NCBI GenBank assembly: GCA_023418995.1
Contig: JAEZYP010000028.1
Coordinates: forward strand, 1-28,566
Source of the DNA: Bacillota bacterium
GTDB lineage: Bacteria > Bacillota > Clostridia > Oscillospirales > Acutalibacteraceae
Reading direction: 5' to 3'
DNA: 28,566 nucleotides
In this document: positions 15,532 through 23,165 of the stretch, one piece after another
How the letters are laid out: the number at the start of each line of letters is the position of its first letter
How positions within the stretch are numbered: the first letter of the stretch is position 1
Notes under the pieces: model-generated
Seen by the model: only the letters and a program-made list of their open reading frames with translations
The model's database searches: none
What the model was told of the DNA's origin: nothing
Made by a program: the position numbers and the translations under genes

Positions 15532-16023
15532 TTATTCGGCGACCGCCAACACGCTGAGAACGGCGTTGTTAACCGACGCACCGGGGGTAATGTCGATGAT
15601 GGAGTTGGTAGACAGCTGTACGGTATAGGTGTAGAAGCCAGGCTCCACATCCGGGTCAAGAAACTGGAAGCCAAAATATTCCGCTTCCAGAACATCCACC
15701 AGCGTTGAGAAGGTATAGGTAGAACCCACGCCAACCGGCGCACCGCCGTTCAGAGAGCGGCGAATCTGGAAATTCAGGGTTACGGATACGCCTAACGGCA
15801 GATTGATGATGCTGCTGAAATTCAGCAGGTTGTTTGTTTTCCGCATTCCGCGGGTATCGATTCCGGTCGAGACCACATTCAACGGCTCCGCAAACAATGT
15901 GGTTATAATCGGCAAAGGCCCCACTCCGCCGCTGGAAGCGTTGAGCGCAGCCTGTCTTTCCGCTCTTGAGGATTCAGGAAGCAGACCCTGAGAAAGGCTG
16001 TTGCTGCATAAATAATTACTCAT
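15532..16023 (-). CDS. Small beta-rich protein, possibly DUF4489/exosporium-like
   Basis: A protein of 163 residues that I do not recognise with certainty. There is no signal peptide or membrane helix and only one Cys (residue 6). From about 45 onward it alternates short beta strands: FAEPLNVVSTGIDT, LPLGVSVTLNFQIRRS, STYTFSTLVDV, PGFYTYTVQLS and a final NNAVLSVLAV. The tail resembles the ATLSA-V ending I associate with DUF4489 and with jelly-roll spore-surface proteins of Clostridia. AGGTGGG lies 5 bases before the ATG. It is monocistronic with its own terminator, and a sigma-K-like -10 element lies upstream. A spore-coat or exosporium role is inference. Confidence 0.5.
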   Translation of the reverse strand: MSNYLCSNSLSQGLLPESSRAERQAALNASSGGVGPLPIITTLFAEPLNVVSTGIDTRGMRKTNNLLNFSSIINLPLGVSVTLNFQIRRSLNGGAPVGVGSTYTFSTLVDVLEAEYFGFQFLDPDVEPGFYTYTVQLSTNSIIDITPGASVNNAVLSVLAVAE

Positions 16024-16065
16024 ACAAACCCACCTAATATCATATTTGAAGAATATTCTCCGCTA

Positions 16066-16074
16066 TATACTATG
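16066..16074 (-). promoter_or_regulatory. Possible sporulation-type -10 element (CATAGTATA)
   Basis: On minus, CATAGTATA fits the sigma-K -10 pattern CATANNNTA, 43-51 bases before the start of the beta-rich protein gene. No AC dinucleotide sits at the expected -35 position, so this is a weak call. Confidence 0.25.
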
Positions 16075-16174
16075 CAAACGCGGCGCGGCGGGCACATTCC
16101 GACTGAAAAATGTCTATATTTTAGAATCTTAAATTCCGAATATTATCACTATCACAGATTTTGATTTACCTCTA

Positions 16175-16203
16175 TTTACAACCCTTTGAATTGCACCTAT
16201 AAT
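16175..16203 (+). promoter_or_regulatory. Sigma-A promoter of the EamA transporter gene
   Basis: -35 TTTACA (16175-16180), a 17-nt spacer and a perfect -10 TATAAT (16198-16203) on plus. The start point would be near 16210, leaving a leader of about 85 bases. Confidence 0.85.
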
Positions 16204-16210
16204 TAATCAA

Positions 16211-16294
16211 GCTCCTCCTCGCAGGCCGGCAATTGGAACGCCTGCGGCTTGCGGCGGGGGGGAGTATGAATTATAACACAACGGAGGTTCCCCC
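16211..16294 (+). other. GC-rich structured leader of the EamA gene
   Basis: A stem CGCAGGC (16220-16226) / GCCTGCG (16240-16246) can form. CTCCTCC (16212-16218) can pair either with the G-rich run ending in GGGGAG (16256-16264) or with the ribosome binding site GGAGG (16283-16287). These are mutually exclusive options, so translational control is possible. I do not recognise a known riboswitch class. Confidence 0.4.
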
Positions 16295-17173
16295 ATGAGA
16301 AAAAGCAAGCTGCTCGCGTCCAGCCATATCTACGCCTTCGGCACGGTAGTTCTCTGGGCCTCCGCCTATGTTTTCACCAAAGTCGCGCTCGGCTATTTCT
16401 CCTCCTCGGCTTTGGGTCTTTTAAGATATCTGGCGGCGTCCGCCGTCCTGATTATTATTGCTGTCATAAAAAAAATCGGGCTGCCCGAAACACGGGACAT
16501 ACCAAAATTCTTTCTTTCCGGAGCGATGGGGTTCACCCTCTATATGGTTACGTTCAACAAGGGCTCCGAAACCCTTACCGCCACTACCGGCAGTATTCTG
16601 ATCGCAACCGTTCCAATTATCACCGCGCTCTGCGCCCGATTCCTCTTTCAGGAAAAAATACGGGCTGCCGGCTGGGCTGCGATTGGTATCGAGTTTTGCG
16701 GCGTGTTGCTTTTAACCCTGTGGAACGGCGTTGTTTCCATTAATCAGGGTGTAATCTGGATGATGTGCGCCGCTGTGCTGCTGAGCGGGTATAATCTGAC
16801 ACAGCGGCAGTATTCCAAAAAGTATACCGCCTTTCAGTCCACCGCCTACAGCATTTTTGCTGGTACCCTTCTGCTGCTGTTCTTTTTGCCGGACGCGGTT
16901 ACTCAGATTGCCGCCGCTCCGGTAAATCAGATCCTTGTGATTATCTATCTGGGGATTTTCCCAAGCGCAATCGCCTATGTCTTATGGACAAAAGCCCTTT
17001 CCATTGCCGAAAAAACAAGCGACGTTACAAATTATATGTTTGCGACGCCGCTCTTTTCCCTGCTTCTGGGATATATTGTTATTTTTGAAGTACCGGATAT
17101 CTCCACCTTTGTCGGCGGCGCGGTTATTCTGACCGGGCTGATTCTGTTCAGCGTGGTAAACAATAAAAAATGA
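16295..17173 (+). CDS. EamA/DMT-superfamily transporter
   Basis: A ten-helix drug/metabolite transporter of 292 residues made of two EamA repeats. The first begins YAFGTVVLWASAYVFTKVAL and the second contains GVIWMMCAAVLLSGYNLTQRQYSKKY. Each repeat ends with the typical helix carrying a P-x-x-A motif, for example YLGIFPSAIAYVLWTKALS. The family exports amino acids or metabolites, or imports small solutes; substrate cannot be predicted. ACGGAGG lies 7 bases before the ATG. It is the only plus-strand protein gene here and is convergent with the operon on its right. Confidence 0.88.
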   Translation: MRKSKLLASSHIYAFGTVVLWASAYVFTKVALGYFSSSALGLLRYLAASAVLIIIAVIKKIGLPETRDIPKFFLSGAMGFTLYMVTFNKGSETLTATTGSILIATVPIITALCARFLFQEKIRAAGWAAIGIEFCGVLLLTLWNGVVSINQGVIWMMCAAVLLSGYNLTQRQYSKKYTAFQSTAYSIFAGTLLLLFFLPDAVTQIAAAPVNQILVIIYLGIFPSAIAYVLWTKALSIAEKTSDVTNYMFATPLFSLLLGYIVIFEVPDISTFVGGAVILTGLILFSVVNNKK

Positions 17174-17204
17174 AACCTCGGGCATTTTACGCAAAACCAG
17201 AAGC

Positions 17205-17247
17205 TTTTAAAAAATGCGTCGAATACAAAAAGTATTCGGCGCATTTT
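17205..17247. terminator. Bidirectional terminator between convergent genes
   Basis: A 16-bp stem (17211-17226 with 17232-17247, one wobble) closes a 5-base A loop. The A/T ends of the stem give a T tract in both directions, longer (six T) on minus. It can end both the EamA transcript and the operon read from the right. Confidence 0.8.
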
Positions 17248-17363
17248 CGCGTCAAAGAAACCCTTTTTCATAGATATAGTCGATTAACTTTAAAAACGGC
17301 TAAGTATTTACGAGTATATTTTTCGTGATGCAAGGCGGACGACGAAGCCAGGCTGGCACATTC

Positions 17364-17855
17364 CTATGCCAAATGAAAAACAGTGATGGAGATAACCGCT
17401 ACGACAACGCCGAGGGTTGCGCCCGCCAGAACCTCAATCGGACGGTGACCCAGAGATTCGTCAAGCATTCTCTCTGAATCGGCGCGAAAGCGTTTTCCCT
17501 CGGGAAGGGCCGCGGAGTTTTCCTCCAGATATTCCTGAATCCGGTTCAGTACCTTCGCGTGCTCGCCTGCGGCGCGCCTTACTCCCATCGCGTCGTACAT
17601 TACAATCATCGCGAGAATCAGGGCAAACGAGAAATATGTAGATGACAGTCCGTATTTATAAGCTGTTCCAACAGCGACGGAGCAAACCAGCGCGGAGTGC
17701 GCGCTGGGCATTCCGCCTGATTCGGACAGCTTTTTTAAATTCATTGTTTTGTTTTCCATATAAAATGCCGCTGTTTTTATCAACTGCGCAATTACCCACG
17801 ATACAAAGGCGATTACGATCAGGGAATTACACGTCAATATGTTCAGAACTCTCAT
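17364..17855 (-). CDS. Divergent PAP2 family protein (DUF212, YuiD-like)
   Basis: A membrane protein of about 163 residues related to PAP2 phosphatases. It has the family motifs GGMPSAHSA, MYDAMGVRRAAGEHAKVLN and ESLGHRPIEVLAGATLG, with about four to five hydrophobic helices. The conserved His and Arg of PAP2 enzymes are retained in altered spacing, so lipid-phosphate phosphatase activity is possible but unproven. I start at ATG 17855 because GAGG lies 6 bases upstream; ATG codons at 17861 and 17867 are in frame. Its start overlaps the end of the VTT-domain gene by 29 bases, indicating coupling. It is the last gene of a three-gene operon. Confidence 0.87.
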   Translation of the reverse strand: MRVLNILTCNSLIVIAFVSWVIAQLIKTAAFYMENKTMNLKKLSESGGMPSAHSALVCSVAVGTAYKYGLSSTYFSFALILAMIVMYDAMGVRRAAGEHAKVLNRIQEYLEENSAALPEGKRFRADSERMLDESLGHRPIEVLAGATLGVVVAVISITVFHLA

Positions 17856-18609
17856 GGACATCCTCATCTTTCTCTTTCTGTTTTGATATTCTATTATAAA
17901 TCAGCAACCCGATCAAGCTGACCACCGCGGTAATGGCAAACACCAGAACAGCAAAGGTGTAATTCTTCATCCCCAGCGCGTTTCCGCCGATAGTGGAGGA
18001 AATGACGGAGGGAATACGCGCAATGCTTGAAATAATAAGAAATGTACGCAGAGACATCGGTGTGAGCCCGATAAAATACGTAATGACATCTTTTGGGGTA
18101 CCCGGTATAAAGAAAAGAATAAACACCAGGACATCCAGGCGCTTAGAATCCCGTATAAATTTCATCGAGTTGATTTTATCCCGTGAAATAAACGCTTCCA
18201 CCATGCGGATTCCATACCGTTTGGTAAACGCATAGATAATGGCGGAGCCGATTGCCGCGCCGATCAGGCACAGTATCATACCTTCAACCGCGCCGAACGC
18301 ATAGCCTGCGCCGATCTCAATAATCTCTCCCGGCATAATGGCAACGACGACCTGAAGACACATGATGCCAACAAAAGTGAACCTTCCCCAAATTCCCTGC
18401 GCTTCAATCCAATGGCGGAATTTGCTGGAGTCGGCGACCAAATCCAGCAGTCTGCTGCCCACCGTCATGGTAAAAACAACGAACACAACCAGAATCAACA
18501 GCAAAGAAGCAATACTGATAATTTTTCTTCTCCGGCTCCGCTTTTTTTCCTCTGCCTTGTCGAGTTCATCTATTTCAAAATGATCCAAATGATTTTTATC
18601 ATCCGCCAT
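17827..18609 (-). CDS. VTT-domain (TVP38/TMEM64, DedA-like) membrane protein
   Basis: An integral membrane protein of about 260 residues. A charged cytoplasmic N terminus (acidic, then an EKKRSRRRK block) precedes helices. The VTT core carries GEIIEIGAGYAFG, GSAIIYAFTKRYG and FIPGTPKDVITYFIGLTP, the re-entrant-loop signature. Related DedA/VTT proteins are linked to lipid scrambling or recycling of undecaprenyl phosphate carriers. I start at ATG 18609 since AAAGGAG lies 6 bases upstream. It sits between the DUF523 and divergent-PAP2 genes; pairing with a PAP2-like protein suggests lipid-carrier metabolism, as inference. Confidence 0.87.
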   Translation of the reverse strand: MADDKNHLDHFEIDELDKAEEKKRSRRRKIISIASLLLILVVFVVFTMTVGSRLLDLVADSSKFRHWIEAQGIWGRFTFVGIMCLQVVVAIMPGEIIEIGAGYAFGAVEGMILCLIGAAIGSAIIYAFTKRYGIRMVEAFISRDKINSMKFIRDSKRLDVLVFILFFIPGTPKDVITYFIGLTPMSLRTFLIISSIARIPSVISSTIGGNALGMKNYTFAVLVFAITAVVSLIGLLIYNRISKQKEKDEDVHESSEHIDV

Positions 18610-18645
18610 AAAAGTCTCCTTTCGTTTCAACGCATTCCCCCGGCG

Positions 18646-19080
18646 TTACCGTTCGTCTATTTTGTCCGCATTCTCTTCACTAAATATGGGGATTCCCTCC
18701 GCCAGCAATCTTTCTGCGGCAAAACCGTCGCCTTGCACAAGACCGCCGGAAAAACTCCCGTCGTGGATAAGTCCCATTCCGCAGGATGGGCTTTTGCTCT
18801 TTAAAACCGCGGCTTCACAGTGGAACAGCCGCGCAAGCTTAACCACTTCCTCCGCACCCCTGGCAAAGGGTTCGGTAACGTCTTTCCCTGTAATATCCAG
18901 AGCCTTGCCGCCCACACGCTCCACAGGGTTTCTCGGCGTAGGCATTCCGCCCATCTGCTCCGGGCAGACAGGGATTAGATTATGATTTTCACTTAATGCG
19001 GCAACCTTATCGCTGTATTTATGATTTCCCTTATATCTGCAATTTAAGCCCAGCAGACAGGCACTTACTAATATATTCAT
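18646..19080 (-). CDS. DUF523 protein, TudS-like
   Basis: A soluble protein of 144 residues. It has the DUF523 motifs SACLLGLNCRYKG at the start, PVCPEQMGG, TPRNPVER, and KSKSPSCG. Cys8, Cys39 and Cys100 match the three cysteines that bind a [4Fe-4S] cluster in TudS, the thiouracil desulfidase of this family. The substrate here is not known. ATG 19080 is preferred over an in-frame upstream codon because AAGGG lies 8 bases before it. It is the first gene of the operon with the VTT and divergent-PAP2 genes, though no functional link among them is obvious. Confidence 0.87.
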   Translation of the reverse strand: MNILVSACLLGLNCRYKGNHKYSDKVAALSENHNLIPVCPEQMGGMPTPRNPVERVGGKALDITGKDVTEPFARGAEEVVKLARLFHCEAAVLKSKSPSCGMGLIHDGSFSGGLVQGDGFAAERLLAEGIPIFSEENADKIDER

Positions 19081-19117
19081 TCTTAATTCCCTTTGCTCAT
19101 ACGATCGCAATAAAAAT

Positions 19118-19126
19118 ATTATAACA
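19118..19126 (-). promoter_or_regulatory. Extended -10 promoter of the DUF523-VTT-PAP2 operon
   Basis: On minus, TATAAT (19118-19123) preceded by TGT gives an extended -10. The nearest -35-like hexamer TTGTCT is only 15 bases away, so the extended -10 is the main evidence. Confidence 0.6.
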
Positions 19127-19290
19127 GAAAAGGCGAAAAGACAACAGATGATTTTATTTTATTATGTTAATTTATTTCAATCATACTTAAAACAATTTTT
19201 AAATTTTTTTGAAACAGGCCAAGGATCCAAAAATATTATGATTGACTATAGAAAGCCGAAGGCGAGGTGCGGCACTGGGAAACGACACGC

Positions 19291-19339
19291 AAAAAAGCGC
19301 CTTGAGCCGGCTCAAAAATGCCATTTCAAAGCGCATTTT
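19291..19339 (-). terminator. Compound terminator after the SPFH gene
   Basis: On minus, a 7-bp stem AAAATGC/GCATTTT (19315-19339) runs into five T bases. Next comes a perfect 14-bp palindrome TTGAGCCGGCTCAA (19302-19315), then GGCGC and six T bases. Two overlapping terminator-like structures lie about 70-120 bases after the stop. Confidence 0.6.
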
Positions 19340-19409
19340 CTGTTTACGAATGCGGATTTTGCTCAATTGAAACTATTGTACAGAAGCCCCCCAGGGCAAT
19401 CCTGTTCCA

Positions 19410-21545
19410 TTATTTCTTTTTGTCTTCATCAGACTTGCTGAGAGAAGGGAATTTTATCGGTTTCTCTTCCTTATCCTTCTCTTCCGGCTCTGTCTCTTCG
19501 GCTGTGGCTGTCTGCGTGGAAACGGTAGCCTGCCCGGCTGCCGCCTCTGCCGCACCGACTGCCGCTTCAATTGCCTGCGCGGTGGTGGACGGCTCGGAAA
19601 TGTGCTGCAGGGAAACCCCTAATTTATCCAGAGTCATGAATTTCAACAGAGTATCCATGACGGTGCTGTTGCTGCCGGCGTTCTCCTGGCTGCCGGAACC
19701 GCCGCCCATGTTGACCACGGTTTTCGGAACAATGTCGACCTTGGAATTTTTAATCGCGTCGGTGAGCTTGTCGGCGATTTCCTGCATTACGCGGTATTGA
19801 GCACCGCCGTAGGCCTTGACCTGCGCATCGATTGCCTGCGCCTTTGCCAAACCGACGTTGCTTTCCATAGAGGCCTGCGCCTCGCCCTCGAGGCGGATTT
19901 TCTCCGCGTTCGCTTTTGCGAGCGAAACGATCTGGTTGGCTTCCTGCTCCGCCTTGCTTGCAAGGGCGGCGCCGGTGTTTCCGGCGATTTCAATCTCGAT
20001 CTTTGATTTGGTCAGGAAGCTTTGCTGCTCCGCGGTAGCCTGTGCCTCACGCAGTGATTTCTCACTTTCCGCTGCGGATTGCTGCTTTTGATAGGTGACC
20101 TTCTTTTCTTCCGCTATCTGGCGCTCGCGCAGCTGGGTAAGGATATTCTCAATTTGAACGTCAGCCGAGGAGGTTTTCGGCGTACCGATCAGCACTTCCT
20201 CCAGCTGCAGGTTATACTTCTGGAATTTATCCTTCATTTCAAGCACCGCGCGTTCACGGATGGCGCTGCGCTCCTGAATCAGCTCGATTAATGTTTTCGT
20301 CTGCGCCACATCTTTAAAATAAGCGCTTACCAACGGGTCGAGAGACTGGTTTACCAGCATGCTGATATCCCCAAACCGCTGAATTACCCACGGCGCCTGC
20401 TTGTAATCGATGTGCATAACCACGGAAAGCGGAAGCGACGGCTCGAATGCGTCCTTCGTGATAATATCGACCTCGGTGAGGTTTTCGTCGTATTTATGGT
20501 CGCCGATTTCCGACTTGTTCCATTTGAGGATAATATTCGTAGTAGGCACCAGAACAACCTTTCCGGCATCCGTATTAAAGGCGTATTTTCCCGGCATCAG
20601 CGGCTTTTCGAGTACACCCTTGCAGCCCGGTGCAACCAGCTCGCCGTGCTTGTAATCCTCTCCCGTTGTATCCTGCCCTTCTTCCCCGAAGAACGACACC
20701 ACCACACCGACAAAGCCAATCGGCACAACGGTTTTCGGGCGAAACTCCACCGTTGCGAACAGGCGGTTAATATAATAGGTACCGTCGATCAGCACCTGAA
20801 TCTGCTTGCCGCGTTTGCCGCCAAGCTCCAAAAATTTTTCCGGATCCTGAAAGCTCGCGTGCTTCTCGCCAACGCTCGGGGCGATGATTTCTCCCTCTTC
20901 CAGCGGCTTGCCGTCATGCACTGTCACGATTCCCATCAGGTCGCTCGTTTCGCTGCTGTCTCCCATAATTACAACCGGGCGGAAGCCGTCCCTTGCGGCG
21001 AGAGTTTGCTGCATGCTCACCAGCTCCGCACGTTCCTGCTTGGAGCCGCTGAAAATCGCCTTGATATCATTCGGAGTAATGACGATGAACTGCGCCAGAT
21101 TAATGGCGTAGGTACCCTCTCTTAGAATTCCTCTCTGAGGGCCGCGCTGCCCGCCGTTCTGAAGAAAGCCGGGCACATTCTGAAAGTTGTTCGCTTCCGG
21201 CACAACCTTGCCCAGCGTCTGAGTCGGCGAAAGCGGCATGCCGTCGCGCGCGAAAATATAAGCGATCTGCCCCTGTGGAATGGTAATCAGTGGGTACTTA
21301 TGTATTTTGTACATCAGTACCGATTTAAAGTGGATGCCACCGCGCAGCAAATTCGGCTCATATCCGGCTTCCCCGTGAAGCGCCACAATCGAATCCTTGA
21401 GCGAGCCTTTGACGCTCCACCACTTTTCGACCACCGCAACCTCGTCGGAATGGATAACCCTTAAGCCCAAAATCTTAAAAATAACCAAATAAAGCGCCAC
21501 AATCGCAGCTGCGATCTCAATCATCATAATCGGAATAATCGGCAT
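19410..21545 (-). CDS. Large SPFH/flotillin-like membrane protein with tandem beta modules
   Basis: A protein of 711 residues. One N-terminal membrane helix (about 5-24) anchors it. Residues 93-149, 204-260 and 279-324 form three related units: an I-x-V beta strand with DG/GEEG, a GE-x-x-AP turn, then GG-x-RG-x-Q and GTY-x-IN. The first two share 13 of 23 residues in the core; the third is shorter and merges into the SPFH domain (about 271-430). A long Glu/Gln/Ala-rich coiled coil spans about 415-590, followed by a Gly/Ser linker (NMGGGSGSQ) and an acidic/Lys tail. AGGAGG lies 7 bases before the ATG. Flotillins organise membrane microdomains. Ordinary flotillins are about 500 residues; no NfeD-like partner is adjacent. 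Precise function unknown. Confidence 0.8.
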   Translation of the reverse strand: MPIIPIMMIEIAAAIVALYLVIFKILGLRVIHSDEVAVVEKWWSVKGSLKDSIVALHGEAGYEPNLLRGGIHFKSVLMYKIHKYPLITIPQGQIAYIFARDGMPLSPTQTLGKVVPEANNFQNVPGFLQNGGQRGPQRGILREGTYAINLAQFIVITPNDIKAIFSGSKQERAELVSMQQTLAARDGFRPVVIMGDSSETSDLMGIVTVHDGKPLEEGEIIAPSVGEKHASFQDPEKFLELGGKRGKQIQVLIDGTYYINRLFATVEFRPKTVVPIGFVGVVVSFFGEEGQDTTGEDYKHGELVAPGCKGVLEKPLMPGKYAFNTDAGKVVLVPTTNIILKWNKSEIGDHKYDENLTEVDIITKDAFEPSLPLSVVMHIDYKQAPWVIQRFGDISMLVNQSLDPLVSAYFKDVAQTKTLIELIQERSAIRERAVLEMKDKFQKYNLQLEEVLIGTPKTSSADVQIENILTQLRERQIAEEKKVTYQKQQSAAESEKSLREAQATAEQQSFLTKSKIEIEIAGNTGAALASKAEQEANQIVSLAKANAEKIRLEGEAQASMESNVGLAKAQAIDAQVKAYGGAQYRVMQEIADKLTDAIKNSKVDIVPKTVVNMGGGSGSQENAGSNSTVMDTLLKFMTLDKLGVSLQHISEPSTTAQAIEAAVGAAEAAAGQATVSTQTATAEETEPEEKDKEEKPIKFPSLSKSDEDKKK

Positions 21546-21581
21546 ATCATATCCTCCTGTTTGGCTTTGTTGTTTTTCTCA

Positions 21582-21610
21582 ATACTACTACAAATTAAAC
21601 AAGATAGCAA
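21582..21610 (-). promoter_or_regulatory. Promoter of the SPFH gene
   Basis: On minus, -35 TTGCTA (21605-21610), a 17-nt spacer and -10 TAGTAT (21582-21587). The 5' leader is about 30 bases. Confidence 0.65.
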
Positions 21611-21724
21611 ACCCGGATTGGCATTTCCTTTTATTCCCTGATCTGCCCGGAGCTTACTGCCGACTGCCGTGACAAGACCGTCTTTTACTTCTTAACGTCC
21701 AAAAGCAGGGACTCGCTACACCGA

Positions 21725-22924
21725 TTATTCGACCATCCTCCTTTGGGAATCGTCGCTTCGTGAACCCGGGGGACCAAAATTACTTCGAAAACTGGACCTG
21801 TTTTTTTTGCTTTTTTTATCCAGATACATCAGCTCATCAATATGCTTTAAGAACTGCTGAATCGTTCGATTGGATTTAAAATTGTAAATATCGTAGCCGA
21901 TGCTGAACTCAATTTGATACAGATTGCTCTCACGGCTGTTGAAATGTTTTACGTTGTCTTTGATGCGCCGCACCGCGTTTGTCAGGTCGGCTTTTTCGTC
22001 CATTTCAAATACCACGACGAACTCATCTCCGCCATAACGGGCGATCATATCATTTTTACGGAAGCTTTTCTTTAGTATTTTCGCGGCATTCTCCAGAGCC
22101 TGATCTCCAATGATATGCCCGTAGGAATCATTGATTTGCTTAAAAGAATCCAAATCGATCATAATTCCAGCCAACAGCCCGCGCGAATTACTTTCCGCCA
22201 GATCACTCAGGTAATTGTCCAGCTGTCTGCGGTTGCAAAGTCCGGTCAGGTAATCCGTTGACAGACGATTGTTCTGTACGTTAATAAAAATGATTAAAAC
22301 AGAGATTGCCATACAAATCCAGACCAGCGAAATCCCATAAAAAACAATCTGCAAAAGTCCGCCTACAATCGGCAGTATGGAAAAAGAAATTAGCGGAATA
22401 TAATACCTTTTCTGCACCTGCTTCCTTTTCATGATAACATGTACCACCGATGAGAATAGGTAAAGGCAGCAAATCGTCGCCATAAGCAGAAACAGTTTTC
22501 CTCTGTGGTAAACATTAAAGTTATCAAAATAAAAATAAGTGCCGCTGAAACAGCTGATGAAAGACAGCAGCGCGTTTAAGGCGATCGGAATAAAGAGAAA
22601 AAGCATCTTGGCTCTGGCCTGCTCAGAATTATGAAAAATTTGGTAATTGACATAAACACTCCATAACAGGCAAGGCAGTGGGTTTATTATAAAATATACC
22701 GAGGTAAGCAGAAGGTTCAGAGTGCGTGCCCCCTGACCCGGTTGACCGTTCAACACCCATAAAATCGAGTCAAGAACCAGAATGATAAGATTACTGAAAA
22801 GCAGAACCACAAACAATTTCTGATCGTATTGATATTTCTCAGATTGCTCTCGTAAATTGAAAAAAATTATCAATAAGATAATGATTGCCAGGACATTTGT
22901 CTCTAGAAAGGATAAAACTTCCAT
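21725..22924 (-). CDS. Seven-TM diguanylate cyclase (GGDEF)
   Basis: A membrane enzyme of 399 residues predicted to make cyclic di-GMP. The N-terminal ~210 residues contain about seven hydrophobic helices without a recognised sensor family. The catalytic domain begins DYLTGLCNRRQL and has an intact active site RYGGDEF near 298. The inhibitory I-site R-K-N-D lies exactly five residues before it, so product feedback is likely. No EAL domain is present. The C-terminal 25 residues are basic and disordered-looking. AGGTG lies 5 bases before the ATG. It is monocistronic with its own promoter; I saw no clear terminator after it. Confidence 0.92.
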   Translation of the reverse strand: MEVLSFLETNVLAIIILLIIFFNLREQSEKYQYDQKLFVVLLFSNLIILVLDSILWVLNGQPGQGARTLNLLLTSVYFIINPLPCLLWSVYVNYQIFHNSEQARAKMLFLFIPIALNALLSFISCFSGTYFYFDNFNVYHRGKLFLLMATICCLYLFSSVVHVIMKRKQVQKRYYIPLISFSILPIVGGLLQIVFYGISLVWICMAISVLIIFINVQNNRLSTDYLTGLCNRRQLDNYLSDLAESNSRGLLAGIMIDLDSFKQINDSYGHIIGDQALENAAKILKKSFRKNDMIARYGGDEFVVVFEMDEKADLTNAVRRIKDNVKHFNSRESNLYQIEFSIGYDIYNFKSNRTIQQFLKHIDELMYLDKKSKKNRSSFRSNFGPPGSRSDDSQRRMVE

Positions 22925-22994
22925 GATTACACCTGATCATTTGTTTTTTGGAATTCATTTACATATTTTGTAATAATTTATATTTCCTGTATAT

Positions 22995-23023
22995 AAAATA
23001 TCAGATTTAATCTAATTTTGCAA
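22995..23023 (-). promoter_or_regulatory. Promoter of the diguanylate cyclase gene
   Basis: On minus, -35 TTGCAA (23018-23023), a 17-nt spacer and -10 TATTTT (22995-23000) with an extended TGA. The spacer contains the inverted repeat AGATTTAATCT (23003-23013), which could be an operator. The 5' leader is about 65 bases and AT-rich. Confidence 0.65.
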
Positions 23024-23114
23024 GTTTTATTTGGTAAAGTTCTACTATAGCGCTTATAAACCACAATGTGCGCTGCCGCAGAAGATATGGCAGCAGAATG
23101 TGACATTTTGCGAC

Positions 23115-23150
23115 AAAAAAGCACGGTGCTCGCGTTTAGGCACCGTGCTT
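23115..23150 (-). terminator. Intrinsic terminator of the HTH-membrane regulator gene
   Basis: A perfect 11-bp stem AAGCACGGTGC/GCACCGTGCTT (23119-23129, 23140-23150) with a 10-base loop is followed on minus by six T bases overlapping its end. Confidence 0.9.
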
Positions 23151-23165
23151 AAATTTTCCCTTTAA

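Larger units (their letters stand above)
19081..19409. other. Intergenic region between the DUF523 operon and the SPFH gene
   Basis: This 329-base stretch holds the DUF523 operon promoter near 19118, a very AT-rich segment (about 19140-19210), and a hairpin cluster at 19296-19339 that probably ends the SPFH transcript. No open frame with a start and ribosome binding site was seen on either strand. Confidence 0.6.
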
